Shown: in pieces, positions 1-7,004 of the stretch
Position numbering within the stretch: position 1 is the stretch's first letter
How the letters are laid out: every line of letters starts with the position of its first letter
DNA from: CAYWTX01 sp964461295
Lineage (GTDB): Bacteria > Planctomycetota > Phycisphaerae > SM23-33
Length of the DNA: 10,611 bases
Direction of reading: 5' to 3'
Assembly (NCBI GenBank): GCA_964461295.1
Contig: CAYWTX010000194.1
Coordinates: 1-10,611, forward strand
Notes under the pieces: model-generated
Database searches by the model: none
Seen by the model: only the letters and a program-made list of their open reading frames with translations
What the model was told of the DNA's origin: nothing
Program-made: the position numbers and the translations under genes

Positions 1-247
1 CCGGGCCGGGGCGGCCGGGCCGCGGGCGCCGCCGCCCCCCCCGCCGCCCGCCGGCGCGACGGCCCGGGCCCCCGGGCCGGGGCCCCCCGCGCCCCCCCCC
101 CACGGCTCTGTTGGCATCGCGCAAACGCGACGCTTTTGCCGGGGCCGGACTATGGACGCGCGCCAGTTTCCGCATGCGTGCCGCTTCCCCACAGCCACGC
201 CCCGGCCACGTCAAGGAAGTCTGCTGCCGAACTGTGTACTGTCACGT
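1..247. other. Gene-free left end with extreme G/C tract
   Basis: Bases 1-101 contain a single A (base 59), no T, and long runs of C and G. From base 102 the composition becomes ordinary high-GC DNA. The tract looks like a degraded contig end or sequencing/assembly noise, not biology. Bases 102-247 lie downstream of the minus-strand methyltransferase gene. I see no convincing coding frame there and no hairpin followed by a U-run, so the end of that transcript is not visible. Confidence 0.6.
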
Positions 248-988
248 TCACGGTTGCTTCTCCAGCACGGCGGTGTAGCTTGGCCCGGCGGCGGACGCGA
301 AGACCCGCGTCAGCTTCCATCCGGTGGCGGCCGCAATCCGCCGCATCTCGACGGGCGAGACCAGCAGGTAGTCGAAGTAGGGCGTCGCACAGTCGCGGTA
401 GCGGACGCGAATGCGGGCTTGGCCAGGCATCCTGCCGCGTAAGCGATTCAGCCGGTGATAGGCCAGGTGGATCGGGTCGCTCGTCCGATACGGGTCCAGG
501 CTCTCGGCGATGATGCGCGCGTGGGCGCCCGTCATCCCGGCGAACCGGCGAAGCAGGCGGGCGGCTCGCGCGGCGCTGCCGAACAGGCCGAAGTTGTTGC
601 CGTACATGATGAGGGTATCGAACGCGCCGAGCTTCTTGCCGATCTGGGTGATCGACATGACGCGTGCATCGGTCACGCCGCGAGCCTTGCAGACCTTGAT
701 GGCCAGCGGCGAGACGTCGATCGCGGTCACCGGGTGCCCGCGAGCTTGGAGGTGCAGGGCAACCCGCCCGGCGCCGCAACCAATGTCCAGCACGCGTCCG
801 CGAGCCAGCCGAATCGCCTTGCGCTCGTGCACCGGCCAGTCGCGAGCATCGGCGAAGTACTGCTGCGGACCGCCCGACAGGCAGATGTCGCCATCGTCGC
901 GTTCGATAATCTCCGTCGCCGCCCTGCCCTCGAAGAAGGCCAGTACCTCGGCCCCAAAGGCGTCCTGCCTTCTCGTCAACTTGCTCAT
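248..988 (-). CDS. Class I SAM-dependent methyltransferase
   Basis: A 246-residue protein that should transfer a methyl group from S-adenosylmethionine; the acceptor cannot be told from sequence. The SAM-binding motif I is clear at residues 66-80 (VLDIGCGAGRVALHL), followed by the acidic residue D91 at the end of strand 2 (VTAIDVS) and a motif IV-like strand at 123-130 (FDTLIMYG). A C-terminal half rich in Arg and aromatic residues probably forms the acceptor side. The start is the ATG at 988. It overlaps the TGA of the upstream methyltransferase by four bases (ATGA, 985-988) and has an AGAGGAG ribosome site just upstream. A longer frame to 1051 exists but lies inside the neighbour. The overlap makes translational coupling likely. 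There is no signal peptide or membrane segment, so it should be cytosolic. Confidence 0.87.
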   Translation of the reverse strand: MSKLTRRQDAFGAEVLAFFEGRAATEIIERDDGDICLSGGPQQYFADARDWPVHERKAIRLARGRVLDIGCGAGRVALHLQARGHPVTAIDVSPLAIKVCKARGVTDARVMSITQIGKKLGAFDTLIMYGNNFGLFGSAARAARLLRRFAGMTGAHARIIAESLDPYRTSDPIHLAYHRLNRLRGRMPGQARIRVRYRDCATPYFDYLLVSPVEMRRIAAATGWKLTRVFASAAGPSYTAVLEKQP

Positions 989-1764
989 GAAGCGCGCTCC
1001 TCTTTCAGGATCCCGCCGTATATCGCGTCGCAGTCGGCTCGCCAGAAGCAATCGACCGAACCGAAGCCGGCCTCACGCAGGCGGTCGAAGTGCCACGAAA
1101 GCGGCATGCCCTCCTCGACGCCTTCCCACGGCGAGACCGTCCTGCCGCCAACCGTGTTCGCATCCAGACCCAACGCGGCTGCATACGCCTGCCAGAACTC
1201 AGGCCACGTGTCCGACTGTTGTCCGACGGGCTCGGCCCGCCGGGCGATCTCGCGATGCGCCTGCCAGGACTCCTGAACGGCCGGACAGTCGCTGCCGACG
1301 TGGTCGGCATTGAGGAAGACCCCGCCGGGCGACAGGACGCCCGGGAGGCGCCGATAGAGGCTCGCCAAGTGAGCGGCCGACAGCCAGTGCAGGGCGGTTG
1401 CCGACACGGCGGCGTCGAACCGTCCGCCGACATCGTCCAGCCAGTCCTCGCCGCGCAGGTCCGCCTTGACAAGCCGCGCCCGCGGTCCGAAGCATGCCAG
1501 GCGGGCCTCGGCCAGGGCCAGCATGCTTGCGTCAATGTCCACGCCGACGATCTCGCACTCGGGAATGCTTTGCAGAGCGACAAGACTCAGGCTACCGATG
1601 CCGCAACCGAGATCGAGCACACGCCGGGGCTCGGGCCGGACCGCGCGGGCGATCCGCGTGACGATCCGGAAGCGCTCATCCCGGTCGACCAGGTACCGCT
1701 CCTGCATCCGGTCGAACCGGTTCGCCCAGTGTCGCCAATCCAGATGTTCGGGCCATCGCAGCAT
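985..1764 (-). CDS. Class I SAM-dependent methyltransferase (type 11/12-like)
   Basis: A 259-residue cytosolic methyltransferase of the Rossmann-fold class I family. Motif I is at residues 49-60 (VLDLGCGIGSLS), the SAM-ribose-binding acidic strand at 73-78 (VGVDID), a third motif at 100-103 (KADL), and a motif IV strand with following helix at 116-128 (FDAAVSATALHWL). The HWL after motif IV resembles the trans-aconitate/UbiE/BioC group of small-molecule methyltransferases, but the substrate is not determinable here. The ATG at 1764 is preceded by GGAAGGAACAGGAA, a good ribosome site. This is the first gene of a two-gene unit with the methyltransferase at 248-988. It lies 54 bases past an intrinsic terminator on the same strand, so read-through or attenuation may set its expression. 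Confidence 0.88.
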   Translation of the reverse strand: MLRWPEHLDWRHWANRFDRMQERYLVDRDERFRIVTRIARAVRPEPRRVLDLGCGIGSLSLVALQSIPECEIVGVDIDASMLALAEARLACFGPRARLVKADLRGEDWLDDVGGRFDAAVSATALHWLSAAHLASLYRRLPGVLSPGGVFLNADHVGSDCPAVQESWQAHREIARRAEPVGQQSDTWPEFWQAYAAALGLDANTVGGRTVSPWEGVEEGMPLSWHFDRLREAGFGSVDCFWRADCDAIYGGILKEERAS

Positions 1765-1818
1765 GATCGTTCCTGTTCCTTCCTGCCCCGCTCAAAGCCT
1801 CGGCCGCGGCCAACCATG

Positions 1819-1851
1819 AAAAAAAGGCCCGTTCGCCAGGAACGGGCCTTT
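1819..1851 (-). terminator. Intrinsic terminator with 12-bp stem and U7 tail (minus strand)
   Basis: The perfect 12-bp stem pairs 1823-1834 with 1840-1851 around the 5-base loop 1835-1839. Read on the minus strand, the stem core GGCCCGTTC / GAACGGGCC is followed directly by seven T residues (1825-1819). It can end transcripts coming from the promoter at 1997-2024 or read-through from the GNAT operon. It stands 54 bases before the methyltransferase start at 1764. Confidence 0.85.
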
Positions 1852-1991
1852 GTCGGATTTCAGATCCCTGCGTTGCGCTACCGCGGCCCGTTCCTTGCGC
1901 GCGGCGTGACGTAGCCGAAGCGCGAAACCCTCTCTGCGCGCTGACGCGCCTGACGCCTGCACCGGATTGGGCCAAGGATGCGTGTCACCGC
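1819..1991 (-). ncRNA. Structured leader or small RNA with possible terminator/antiterminator switch
   Basis: The transcript predicted between the strong promoter (start near 1991-1989) and the terminator is about 170 bases long. No frame in it has a credible start with a ribosome site. On the minus strand, GGAACGGGCC at 1894-1885 is an extra copy of the terminator's 3' arm. It can form a perfect 10-bp helix with the 5' arm at 1848-1839, which would prevent the terminator from folding. A further 6-bp helix (TCCTTG at 1978-1973 with CAAGGA at 1897-1892) would compete with that pairing. This layout is typical of attenuators and transcriptional riboswitches. I did not recognise a known class: no SAM-I, SAH, TPP, cobalamin or T-box consensus. 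It could equally be a free small RNA such as a 6S-type RNA. Confidence 0.45.
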
Positions 1992-1996
1992 GTTTG

Positions 1997-2024
1997 ATTA
2001 TCCCCGCCGGCTCTGGGGTGTCAA
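1997..2024 (-). promoter_or_regulatory. Near-consensus sigma70 promoter
   Basis: Minus-strand TTGACA (2024-2019) is separated by 16 bases from GATAAT (2002-1997). That is six of six and five of six matches to consensus, which is striking in such GC-rich DNA. The predicted start is near 1991-1989. It drives the leader at 1819-1991 and, with read-through, the methyltransferase pair. The rest of the GNAT-methyltransferase gap (2025-2123) holds no gene that I can support. Confidence 0.72.
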
Positions 2025-2123
2025 CAGAATCTCCGGCCTGCTTGGGTGGAGCGGGCGAGGCGTACCTCTGGCGGGGTGCCGTATGCCTTGACGGTTTGCG
2101 GGCACGCCCCTTCGCGGGGGTGG

Positions 2124-2597
2124 TTACGGACCTGGCCGGCCACCGGCAAGCGTCTTGCGGAGCCAGAGCATCTCGGGGCATTCGGGGTTGTCGAGCAATT
2201 CGCGGCGATAGTCGGCGAAGCCCATCGCCCGGTAGAACGCCCGCGTGCGGGCGTACGGTTCGTACAGGACCGAATCGCCCAGCGTGGAGACCTCCAGTTC
2301 GGCCACGCCGGCCGAACGCAGAGCGGCCTCCAGTTCGGCCAGCAGCGCCCGGCCCGCTCCGCGGCGGTGCAGGGCCGGCGCGACACCGAGCCAGCCGACG
2401 TGCCCGACGCCCTGGTTCACGAAGTACGTGATGAAGGCGGCGAGGGCGCCGGTATCGTCAACGGCGACGAAGCCGTCCTGGAACCGGGAGTCGATGGCGA
2501 TGTGCCGCCGCCCGGTCTCGGTGAACCACTCCGGCAACGCGGCCGCGATGGCGGCGATTGCTGGGGCGTCCGCGTCGGTCTTTGAGCGGATGGTCAT
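2124..2597 (-). CDS. GNAT-family N-acetyltransferase
   Basis: A 157-residue protein of the usual length for a single GNAT domain, expected to move an acetyl group from acetyl-CoA to an amine on an unknown acceptor. Motif A, the pyrophosphate-binding part, is at residues 68-86 (GWLGVAPALHRRGAGRALL). It follows the Q/R-x-x-G-x-G/A pattern except that the first position is His77. Motif B is at 116-128 (ARTRAFYRAMGFA) with Tyr122 in the position of the common catalytic tyrosine. The start is the ATG at 2597, which shares ATGA with the stop of the upstream gene; a longer frame would lie inside that gene. As third gene of the URO-D/glycosidase-like unit its substrate may be an amino sugar or related metabolite, but this is only inference from position. 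Confidence 0.85.
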   Translation of the reverse strand: MTIRSKTDADAPAIAAIAAALPEWFTETGRRHIAIDSRFQDGFVAVDDTGALAAFITYFVNQGVGHVGWLGVAPALHRRGAGRALLAELEAALRSAGVAELEVSTLGDSVLYEPYARTRAFYRAMGFADYRRELLDNPECPEMLWLRKTLAGGRPGP

Positions 2598-4171
2598 CGG
2601 ACTTCCAACACCAGGCCGGGGTCGGACAGGTCGCCGGGCACGCCCGCGGCCGTGCCGACCGCGGCGATCACGTCGCCGGGAAGCGTGAGCCGCCTTCCGC
2701 GGATGCGGCAGCGGGCGGTGATGTCCTCGGGCGTGTCGGCGGCGAGGTCCTGTGCCCATACGCGCCGGCCCTCCAGCGGTTGGTCGAACGCCAGTGTGAG
2801 GCTGCGGCAGGGCCCGAACACGCCGACGGGCATGTTGGCGGCGCCCACGCGCACGGTCACGTCAACCGGCGGGACTTCGATACGGTTGCCGGCGAGCGCC
2901 CGCGGCAGCGTGGCCACGGCCACCGGCCCGGCCGGATGGCGCGAGGCAACGACGAACGGCGAATCGCCGCGAGCCTTCACCTCGGGCAGATCCGTACCGC
3001 GGGCGAAGCGGGCCGGGGCGTGCTGGACGATCTCGCGGCCGATGGCCTCCTTCAGCCACGTCTCGCCCGGCGCGAACGTCCAGCGGTCGGTAAGCAGCCG
3101 CGTATCGGCGACGGGCCTCGTCTGGCCGATGGGCCAGGGCGGAGCGATTCGCTGCCATCGCACGGCCCGCACCGCCTCGGTGCAGTGGCGGTGCAGTTGC
3201 CGCGGGTCGAAGCGTTGGGCGGGCGCCATCCGCCACGCCGGGTGCCGCATGATGCCCAGCGTGCAGCCGAGGGCGGCGCCGAGGTACAGCTCGTCCTCGG
3301 CGTTGAGGACGGCGTTGGCGTTGGCGGCGACGGCGCCCACCTGGAACAGATCGCTGAGGCGGTCGAGCATCGTCACGGTGGCCAGGCACCCCAGCACGTC
3401 GTAGCAGCGAAGGATGTGCGAGAAGCCCAGCAGTTCCAGGCAGCGGGCGAGGTTCATTCCGCCGCGTGCGGCGCGGAATCGTCCGGTGGCGGTCCCGCCG
3501 ATGGCGGCGTCGTTCAGCGGCCACATGCACCAGGCGTGCTCGACGGCCAGGCGGGGGCATTCCTCGGCCGCGACGCGGGTGAGCATGCGGCGGAAGTCGA
3601 CGTTGTGGGCCTGGCGGCCCCAGTCGACTTTCCAGTACTCGATGCCGGCTGCGCGGGTCCAGCGGGCGCGGGCGCGCCAGTAGGTTTCGGTTTGCTCGTG
3701 CGGCGGCGGGTCGGCCGGTTTGTCCGCGCAGGCCTCCTGCGAGGCGACCCAGAGCCCCGCGCCGCGCCAGCCGTGACGTCGGGTCAGGTCGTTGAGCTTC
3801 GCGAGGCGCTCGCCGGTCCGGCCGCGGCAGGAGGGGAAGCGGGCCTCGTCCACTTCGAGCGAGCCGAAGCGATGCTTGTCGGTGTCGGGGTGGATGTCGC
3901 CAGGCACGTCCCATCCGTCGTCGTAGACGAGGTACAGATCGCCGCGGATGGCGTCGTAGTGGCGGCTGGCCCAGCCGGCGGGGCCGAAGAGGGCTCCCTC
4001 GTCGAGGTTGGCGCGGGCGATGCGGGCGCCGGCGCCGCCGAGAAAGAACTCGGCGTCGTGTTCATGCCCGGCCACGAGCGCGGGCGGGATGGCGAAGTTC
4101 TGAGTCGCCCACGTGCACCAGTAGTTGGGCGCGCGGCACGGAGCGGTTGGAATCAGGTTCACTGCCTTCAC
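2594..4171 (-). CDS. Predicted glycoside hydrolase, clan GH-D (alpha-galactosidase-like)
   Basis: A 525-residue protein from the GTG at 4171. The hallmarks fit the TIM-barrel alpha-galactosidase-like group (GH27/GH36, clan GH-D). YDDGWDV at residues 83-89 matches the DDGW substrate-pocket motif. EYWKVDWG at 178-185 matches the K-x-D nucleophile strand, making Asp183 the likely nucleophile. RCYD at 255-258 may supply the acid/base Asp. A beta-rich C-terminal part (about 420-525) fits the usual sandwich domain. No signal peptide is visible, so it is probably cytosolic. The GTG overlaps the stop of the URO-D-like gene (GTGA, 4171-4168); a second in-frame GTG at 4162 is also possible. The family assignment comes from motifs only, the sequence is diverged, and the sugar specificity is unknown. 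Confidence 0.72.
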   Translation of the reverse strand: MKAVNLIPTAPCRAPNYWCTWATQNFAIPPALVAGHEHDAEFFLGGAGARIARANLDEGALFGPAGWASRHYDAIRGDLYLVYDDGWDVPGDIHPDTDKHRFGSLEVDEARFPSCRGRTGERLAKLNDLTRRHGWRGAGLWVASQEACADKPADPPPHEQTETYWRARARWTRAAGIEYWKVDWGRQAHNVDFRRMLTRVAAEECPRLAVEHAWCMWPLNDAAIGGTATGRFRAARGGMNLARCLELLGFSHILRCYDVLGCLATVTMLDRLSDLFQVGAVAANANAVLNAEDELYLGAALGCTLGIMRHPAWRMAPAQRFDPRQLHRHCTEAVRAVRWQRIAPPWPIGQTRPVADTRLLTDRWTFAPGETWLKEAIGREIVQHAPARFARGTDLPEVKARGDSPFVVASRHPAGPVAVATLPRALAGNRIEVPPVDVTVRVGAANMPVGVFGPCRSLTLAFDQPLEGRRVWAQDLAADTPEDITARCRIRGRRLTLPGDVIAAVGTAAGVPGDLSDPGLVLEVR

Positions 4172-5283
4172 TTCCCGATCATCTTCCGCTTCTTGTCGAG
4201 GTAGTACAGGTAGTTCTTGAGGGAGATGTCCGGCGGGACAAGGTGGTCCAGGTGCGGGATGAATCCGCCCTGGTCCAGCAGCGGCTTGAGGCGCTCCAGT
4301 TCGCGGTCGATGGCGGCGCCGCCTGCCACCAGCGGGGCCTTGGCCACGCCGCCGCACAGCCGCAATTCCTTGCCGAACTCCCGCCGCCAGGCGTACGGGT
4401 CCACCCCGGCCGACACCTCCAGCGGGAACATGATGTTCACGCCTTCCTCGAGCCAGTTGCCCACGATGTCGTGCGGGTTGCCGTCGCAGTCCACGTAGCC
4501 CAGTACACAGCCGTGCTTCTTGGCCTGCGTCATCACGCGGTGGTAGCCCGGCTGGAGGAACTCGCGGAACATCCCCGGGCCGACGAACGGCCCGTTCTTG
4601 CTGGCCATGTCTTCCCACCAGCAGACGTGGTCGATGGGGAAGTCGGGCGGGAGGGCCTCGACCTGGGCGGCGCACAATTCGGCCCAGTGATTCACCATGT
4701 CGTGGATCATCTCCGGGTAGTCGTAGAACGCCGTCGAGAGGTTCTCGAAGCCCATCCAGTTGCGGAGCTGGCCGTAGAAGCCGCAGAAGGAAGTGAGGAT
4801 CATGCGGCCGCTGTCCGCCGCGGCGCGGGCGTCGGCGACTTGCTGCTGGTCGGGGGCGCGGGTCGGGTCGTCGAGGCGGTATCGCTGCTTCATGGCGGCC
4901 CAGTCGTCGGGCGTCTTGACGGGGAATTCCAGGAAGTGCGGGATGGAGCTTTCGTCGGCTTCGTTGGGGAACCTCTCGGCCACGACGCCGTCGCCGCCGC
5001 GCACGATCTGGCTGCTCGCCTTCCGCTCGATGATCTGCTCGTCGAACTTCGGGTTCATCGCCGTCGGCAGCGACAGCCCGCGCCCGATGCTCTCGAAGCC
5101 GAAGAAGGCGTCCAGTTTGCCGCTGAACATCTTGTTCTTTTCGCTCTCCATCTCGGCGGGCAGGCCCTCGGCGAGCCAGCGACGGATGGTTTGCGGCCAA
5201 TAGCCGAACTCGCGGTCGACTACCCGGTCGACGTTCTGGTAGGTGAAGACCTTGTAGTAGCGCTCGGTGCAGTCGGGTCGCAT
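4168..5283 (-). CDS. Uroporphyrinogen decarboxylase (URO-D) family protein, not canonical HemE
   Basis: A 371-residue protein with the URO-D/MtaA barrel pattern. Visible parts are an N-terminal helical part with the aromatic YWP at 28-30, the strand with CGFYGQ at 167-172, the helix EMIHDMVNHW at 191-200, the loop WWEDMASKNGPFVGP at 222-236, YVDCDGNPHDIV at 263-274, and the C-terminal HLDHLVPPDISLKNYL at 344-359. The N-terminal Arg-rich motif of heme-pathway HemE (MRQAGR) is absent, so heme synthesis is unlikely. Relatives of this subgroup are often methyl-transfer or unassigned enzymes found in sugar-catabolism clusters. No corrinoid protein is next to it. The ATG at 5283 has AAAGGA about 10 bases upstream. 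It is the first gene of a three-gene overlapping unit with the glycosidase-like and GNAT genes. Confidence 0.85.
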   Translation of the reverse strand: MRPDCTERYYKVFTYQNVDRVVDREFGYWPQTIRRWLAEGLPAEMESEKNKMFSGKLDAFFGFESIGRGLSLPTAMNPKFDEQIIERKASSQIVRGGDGVVAERFPNEADESSIPHFLEFPVKTPDDWAAMKQRYRLDDPTRAPDQQQVADARAAADSGRMILTSFCGFYGQLRNWMGFENLSTAFYDYPEMIHDMVNHWAELCAAQVEALPPDFPIDHVCWWEDMASKNGPFVGPGMFREFLQPGYHRVMTQAKKHGCVLGYVDCDGNPHDIVGNWLEEGVNIMFPLEVSAGVDPYAWRREFGKELRLCGGVAKAPLVAGGAAIDRELERLKPLLDQGGFIPHLDHLVPPDISLKNYLYYLDKKRKMIGK

Positions 5284-5315
5284 CGTTCGTGGTTCCTTTC
5301 GCGAAGAAGGAGGGG

Positions 5316-5343
5316 ATTCTAGCAGGAATGAAGGGGATGGAAG
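5316..5343 (-). promoter_or_regulatory. Possible extended -10 promoter for the URO-D operon
   Basis: On the minus strand TGCTAGAAT (5324-5316) is an extended -10 element. The -35 at 5343-5338 (CTTCCA) matches consensus at only three positions with a 16-base spacer. The predicted start near 5309 would leave a 25-base leader containing the AAAGGA ribosome site. It is the best candidate in the gap, but untested. Confidence 0.4.
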
Positions 5344-5353
5344 GGGTGGAAAA
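5326..5353 (+). repeat. Purine-rich imperfect tandem repeat
   Basis: The plus strand has about three imperfect 9-10-base units (GAATGAAGG, GGATGGAAGG, GGTGGAAAA). The kernel GGATGnAnGG reappears in the leader of the PDZ gene at 8572-8610. The repeat overlaps the candidate promoter of the URO-D operon. Its function is unknown. Confidence 0.45.
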
Positions 5354-5372
5354 ACGAGTGGAGAAGAAGCGG

Positions 5373-5441
5373 CCGATCACGATCACGAATCACGATCGGG
5401 AGGGAATGCCCATCTTCCTCGTGATTCGTGATCGTGATCGG
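5373..5441. repeat. Perfect 23-bp inverted repeat
   Basis: Bases 5373-5395 and 5419-5441 are exact reverse complements, separated by a 23-base spacer. Each arm is built from smaller GATCACGA-like words. The element lies between the stop of the MATE gene (5449) and the promoter region of the URO-D operon, both on the minus strand. No U-run follows either side, so it is not a standard intrinsic terminator, although the hairpin could stall polymerase or stabilise an RNA end. A diverged copy of the same arm lies upstream of the MATE gene at 6982-7004. Confidence 0.85.
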
Positions 5442-5448
5442 TTGTTTC

Positions 5449-6900
5449 TTACGCTCCCATTGGAGGCCCGGCGACGTTGAGCAGGTGGATCTTCTTCCAC
5501 GCGCCGGTTTCGAATCTCCAGGCGACGAGCAGGCCCAGGAGGATGACGTAGGCGGTGGCGGCGGCCCAGGGGCCGACGCTTGTCCACTGCGGCGCCGCGC
5601 GGATGGCCAGCAGGCCGCCGCCGATGAGCACGATCCAGCTCACCGCGAACGTCGCGACCATGGGCCAGAACGTGTCGCCCGCGCCGCGCAGGGCGCCCAC
5701 GTAGACGATCCCGACAGCGTCGAAGAGTTGGAACATCGCGGCCAGGACCATGACCATCGAGCCGATGTCGATGATCCGGTCGGCCATGGCGGCGGTTTGC
5801 GCGTCGGCGCCCGCGCCCGGCGCGACGTGGACGAAGAAGGCGACCATCGGGCGGCGGAACAGCCAGAACGCCGCCCCGCACAGGCCCATGTAGGCCATCG
5901 CGGTGCTGACGGCGACGTGGGTCCGCTGGCGGGCCAGGTCGGCCCGCCCGTTGCCGATGCATCGGCCGACAATCGCCGTGGCGGCCATGCCGATCCCGAC
6001 GGCCGGCATGAACGACAGGCCGAGGTAGCGCATGACGGCGGTGGTTGCGGCCAGGTGCGCCTCGCCGAAGACGCCGACCATGGCGACGCTGAAGACCGAC
6101 CAGGTTGCGATGTCGTTGCAGAGCTGCACGCCGGCCGGCCAGCCCAGGCGGAAGATTTCGAGGCTCATGGTCCACGGCACGCGGGAGAGCCTGTGCGTCT
6201 GGAAGGCCTGCCGCAGCGGCCGGCTGAGGAATACCGTCAGTAGGATCGCAAGCTGGAGGGTCCAGGCAAGCACCGTGCCGATGGCCGCGCCCTCCAGGCC
6301 GAGTGCGGGGAAGCCCAAGTGCCCGTAGATGAGGACGTAGTTGGCGCCGACGTTGAAGAGGTTGCAGGCGAGCGAGGCGGCGAGCACGACGCGCGGGCGG
6401 TGCACGCCGTAGAAGAACTGCTCCAGCACGCGGCAGGACAGCGGCAGCGTGGCCGAGAGCACCATGTAGCGGAAGTAGACGACCTCCAGGGCGACCAGTT
6501 CGGCGTTGACGGGCCCCTCTCGGCCGAGGGAGGCGAAGTAGCCGAACATGGGCAAGGCGATCAGGGCGAGCGGCGCGATGAGCGCGCCGGCGAGGACGGC
6601 GACGCGCAGGCCGGCCCAGGCGTAACGGCTGGTGCGGTCGGCCCGGCCGGCGCCGTAATTCTGGCTGACGTAGGTGTTGACGACGGTGAGCACGCCGGTG
6701 AGGAAGCTCTCGGGGATGAAACTGGTCATGCCCGCGACGTACTGCGCGGCGAAGGGCAGCGGCCCGACGCGGGAGACCATCCAGCCGTCGACGAATCGCA
6801 GCAACGTGCTGTTGAGCATGGCGAGGCTGGCCGGCCAACTCATCCGCAGGACGTGCTTGAGCCCGCCGCGGCGGGATTCGTCGAGGGTCATGGGTTCCAT
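5449..6900 (-). CDS. MATE-family efflux transporter (NorM/DinF-like)
   Basis: A 483-residue, strongly hydrophobic inner-membrane protein with about twelve predicted helices. That is the normal size for MATE exporters, which expel drugs or other organic compounds in exchange for Na+ or H+. The two half-repeats each carry the family signature after helix 2: YVSQNYGAGR at 77-86 and AIVGRCIGNGR at 309-319. Other typical MATE pieces are GLEGAAIGT at 201-209 and GALRGAGDT at 402-410 near the last helices. A frame open to 7002 would add a charged, repeat-derived N-terminus. I prefer the ATG at 6900, with the ATG at 6891 as an alternative that has GGAA in front of it. It is transcribed alone, divergently from the sigma-factor gene. 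Confidence 0.92.
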   Translation of the reverse strand: MEPMTLDESRRGGLKHVLRMSWPASLAMLNSTLLRFVDGWMVSRVGPLPFAAQYVAGMTSFIPESFLTGVLTVVNTYVSQNYGAGRADRTSRYAWAGLRVAVLAGALIAPLALIALPMFGYFASLGREGPVNAELVALEVVYFRYMVLSATLPLSCRVLEQFFYGVHRPRVVLAASLACNLFNVGANYVLIYGHLGFPALGLEGAAIGTVLAWTLQLAILLTVFLSRPLRQAFQTHRLSRVPWTMSLEIFRLGWPAGVQLCNDIATWSVFSVAMVGVFGEAHLAATTAVMRYLGLSFMPAVGIGMAATAIVGRCIGNGRADLARQRTHVAVSTAMAYMGLCGAAFWLFRRPMVAFFVHVAPGAGADAQTAAMADRIIDIGSMVMVLAAMFQLFDAVGIVYVGALRGAGDTFWPMVATFAVSWIVLIGGGLLAIRAAPQWTSVGPWAAATAYVILLGLLVAWRFETGAWKKIHLLNVAGPPMGA

Positions 6901-6909
6901 TGGCGGGAC

Positions 6910-6937
6910 ATCATACGCCAGGCAGACGGGATGGGAA
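6910..6937 (-). promoter_or_regulatory. Candidate sigma70 promoter of the MATE gene
   Basis: On the minus strand TTCCCA (6937-6932) and TATGAT (6915-6910) are spaced by 16 bases. The start would fall near 6903, only about three bases before the ATG at 6900. Thus either the mRNA is nearly leaderless or translation begins at the ATG at 6891. Confidence 0.42.
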
Positions 6938-6981
6938 CAGCCGACGACGAGGACGACCGGGAACCACGAGCCAGGAAACTG

Positions 6982-7004
6982 CCGATCGCGATCACGAGTC
7001 ACGA
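6982..7004 (+). repeat. Diverged copy of the 23-base intergenic repeat
   Basis: This matches the left arm at 5373-5395 in the same orientation at 21 of 23 bases. The two differences are G for A at 6988 and 6998. No opposite arm follows; instead CACGA words continue to about 7018. With the inverted pair at 5373-5441 it brackets the MATE gene. Confidence 0.75.

Noticed and set aside
1860..1900. tRNA-like stretch on the minus strand
   Set aside because: A D-arm-like GGTAGCGCA is present, but there is no T-arm TTCGA, no acceptor stem and no proper anticodon arm.
1885..1991. T-box, TPP or SAM-type riboswitch in the leader
   Set aside because: Short look-alikes such as CGCAGGGA and GGTAGCGCA occur, but the other obligatory conserved elements of those classes are missing.
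1676..2181. Open frames on the minus strand across the leader/terminator region
   Set aside because: They begin at a TTG or inside the promoter, lack ribosome sites, run through the terminator into the methyltransferase gene and have an Arg/Ala-rich composition typical of chance frames in GC-rich DNA.
2558..4204. 548-residue plus-strand frame opposite the glycosidase-like gene
   Set aside because: It is antisense to a gene with clear motifs and has a Gly/Ala/Val/Arg-rich composition without any recognisable domain.
2594..5386. A single 930-residue minus-strand protein
   Set aside because: Its N-terminal ~400 residues are an out-of-frame reading of the URO-D-family gene. Only the part from about 4171 has real protein character, so I start the gene there.
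5373..5441. Long hairpin as an intrinsic terminator of the MATE gene
   Set aside because: No U-run follows the stem on either strand, and a similar repeat copy exists upstream of the gene.
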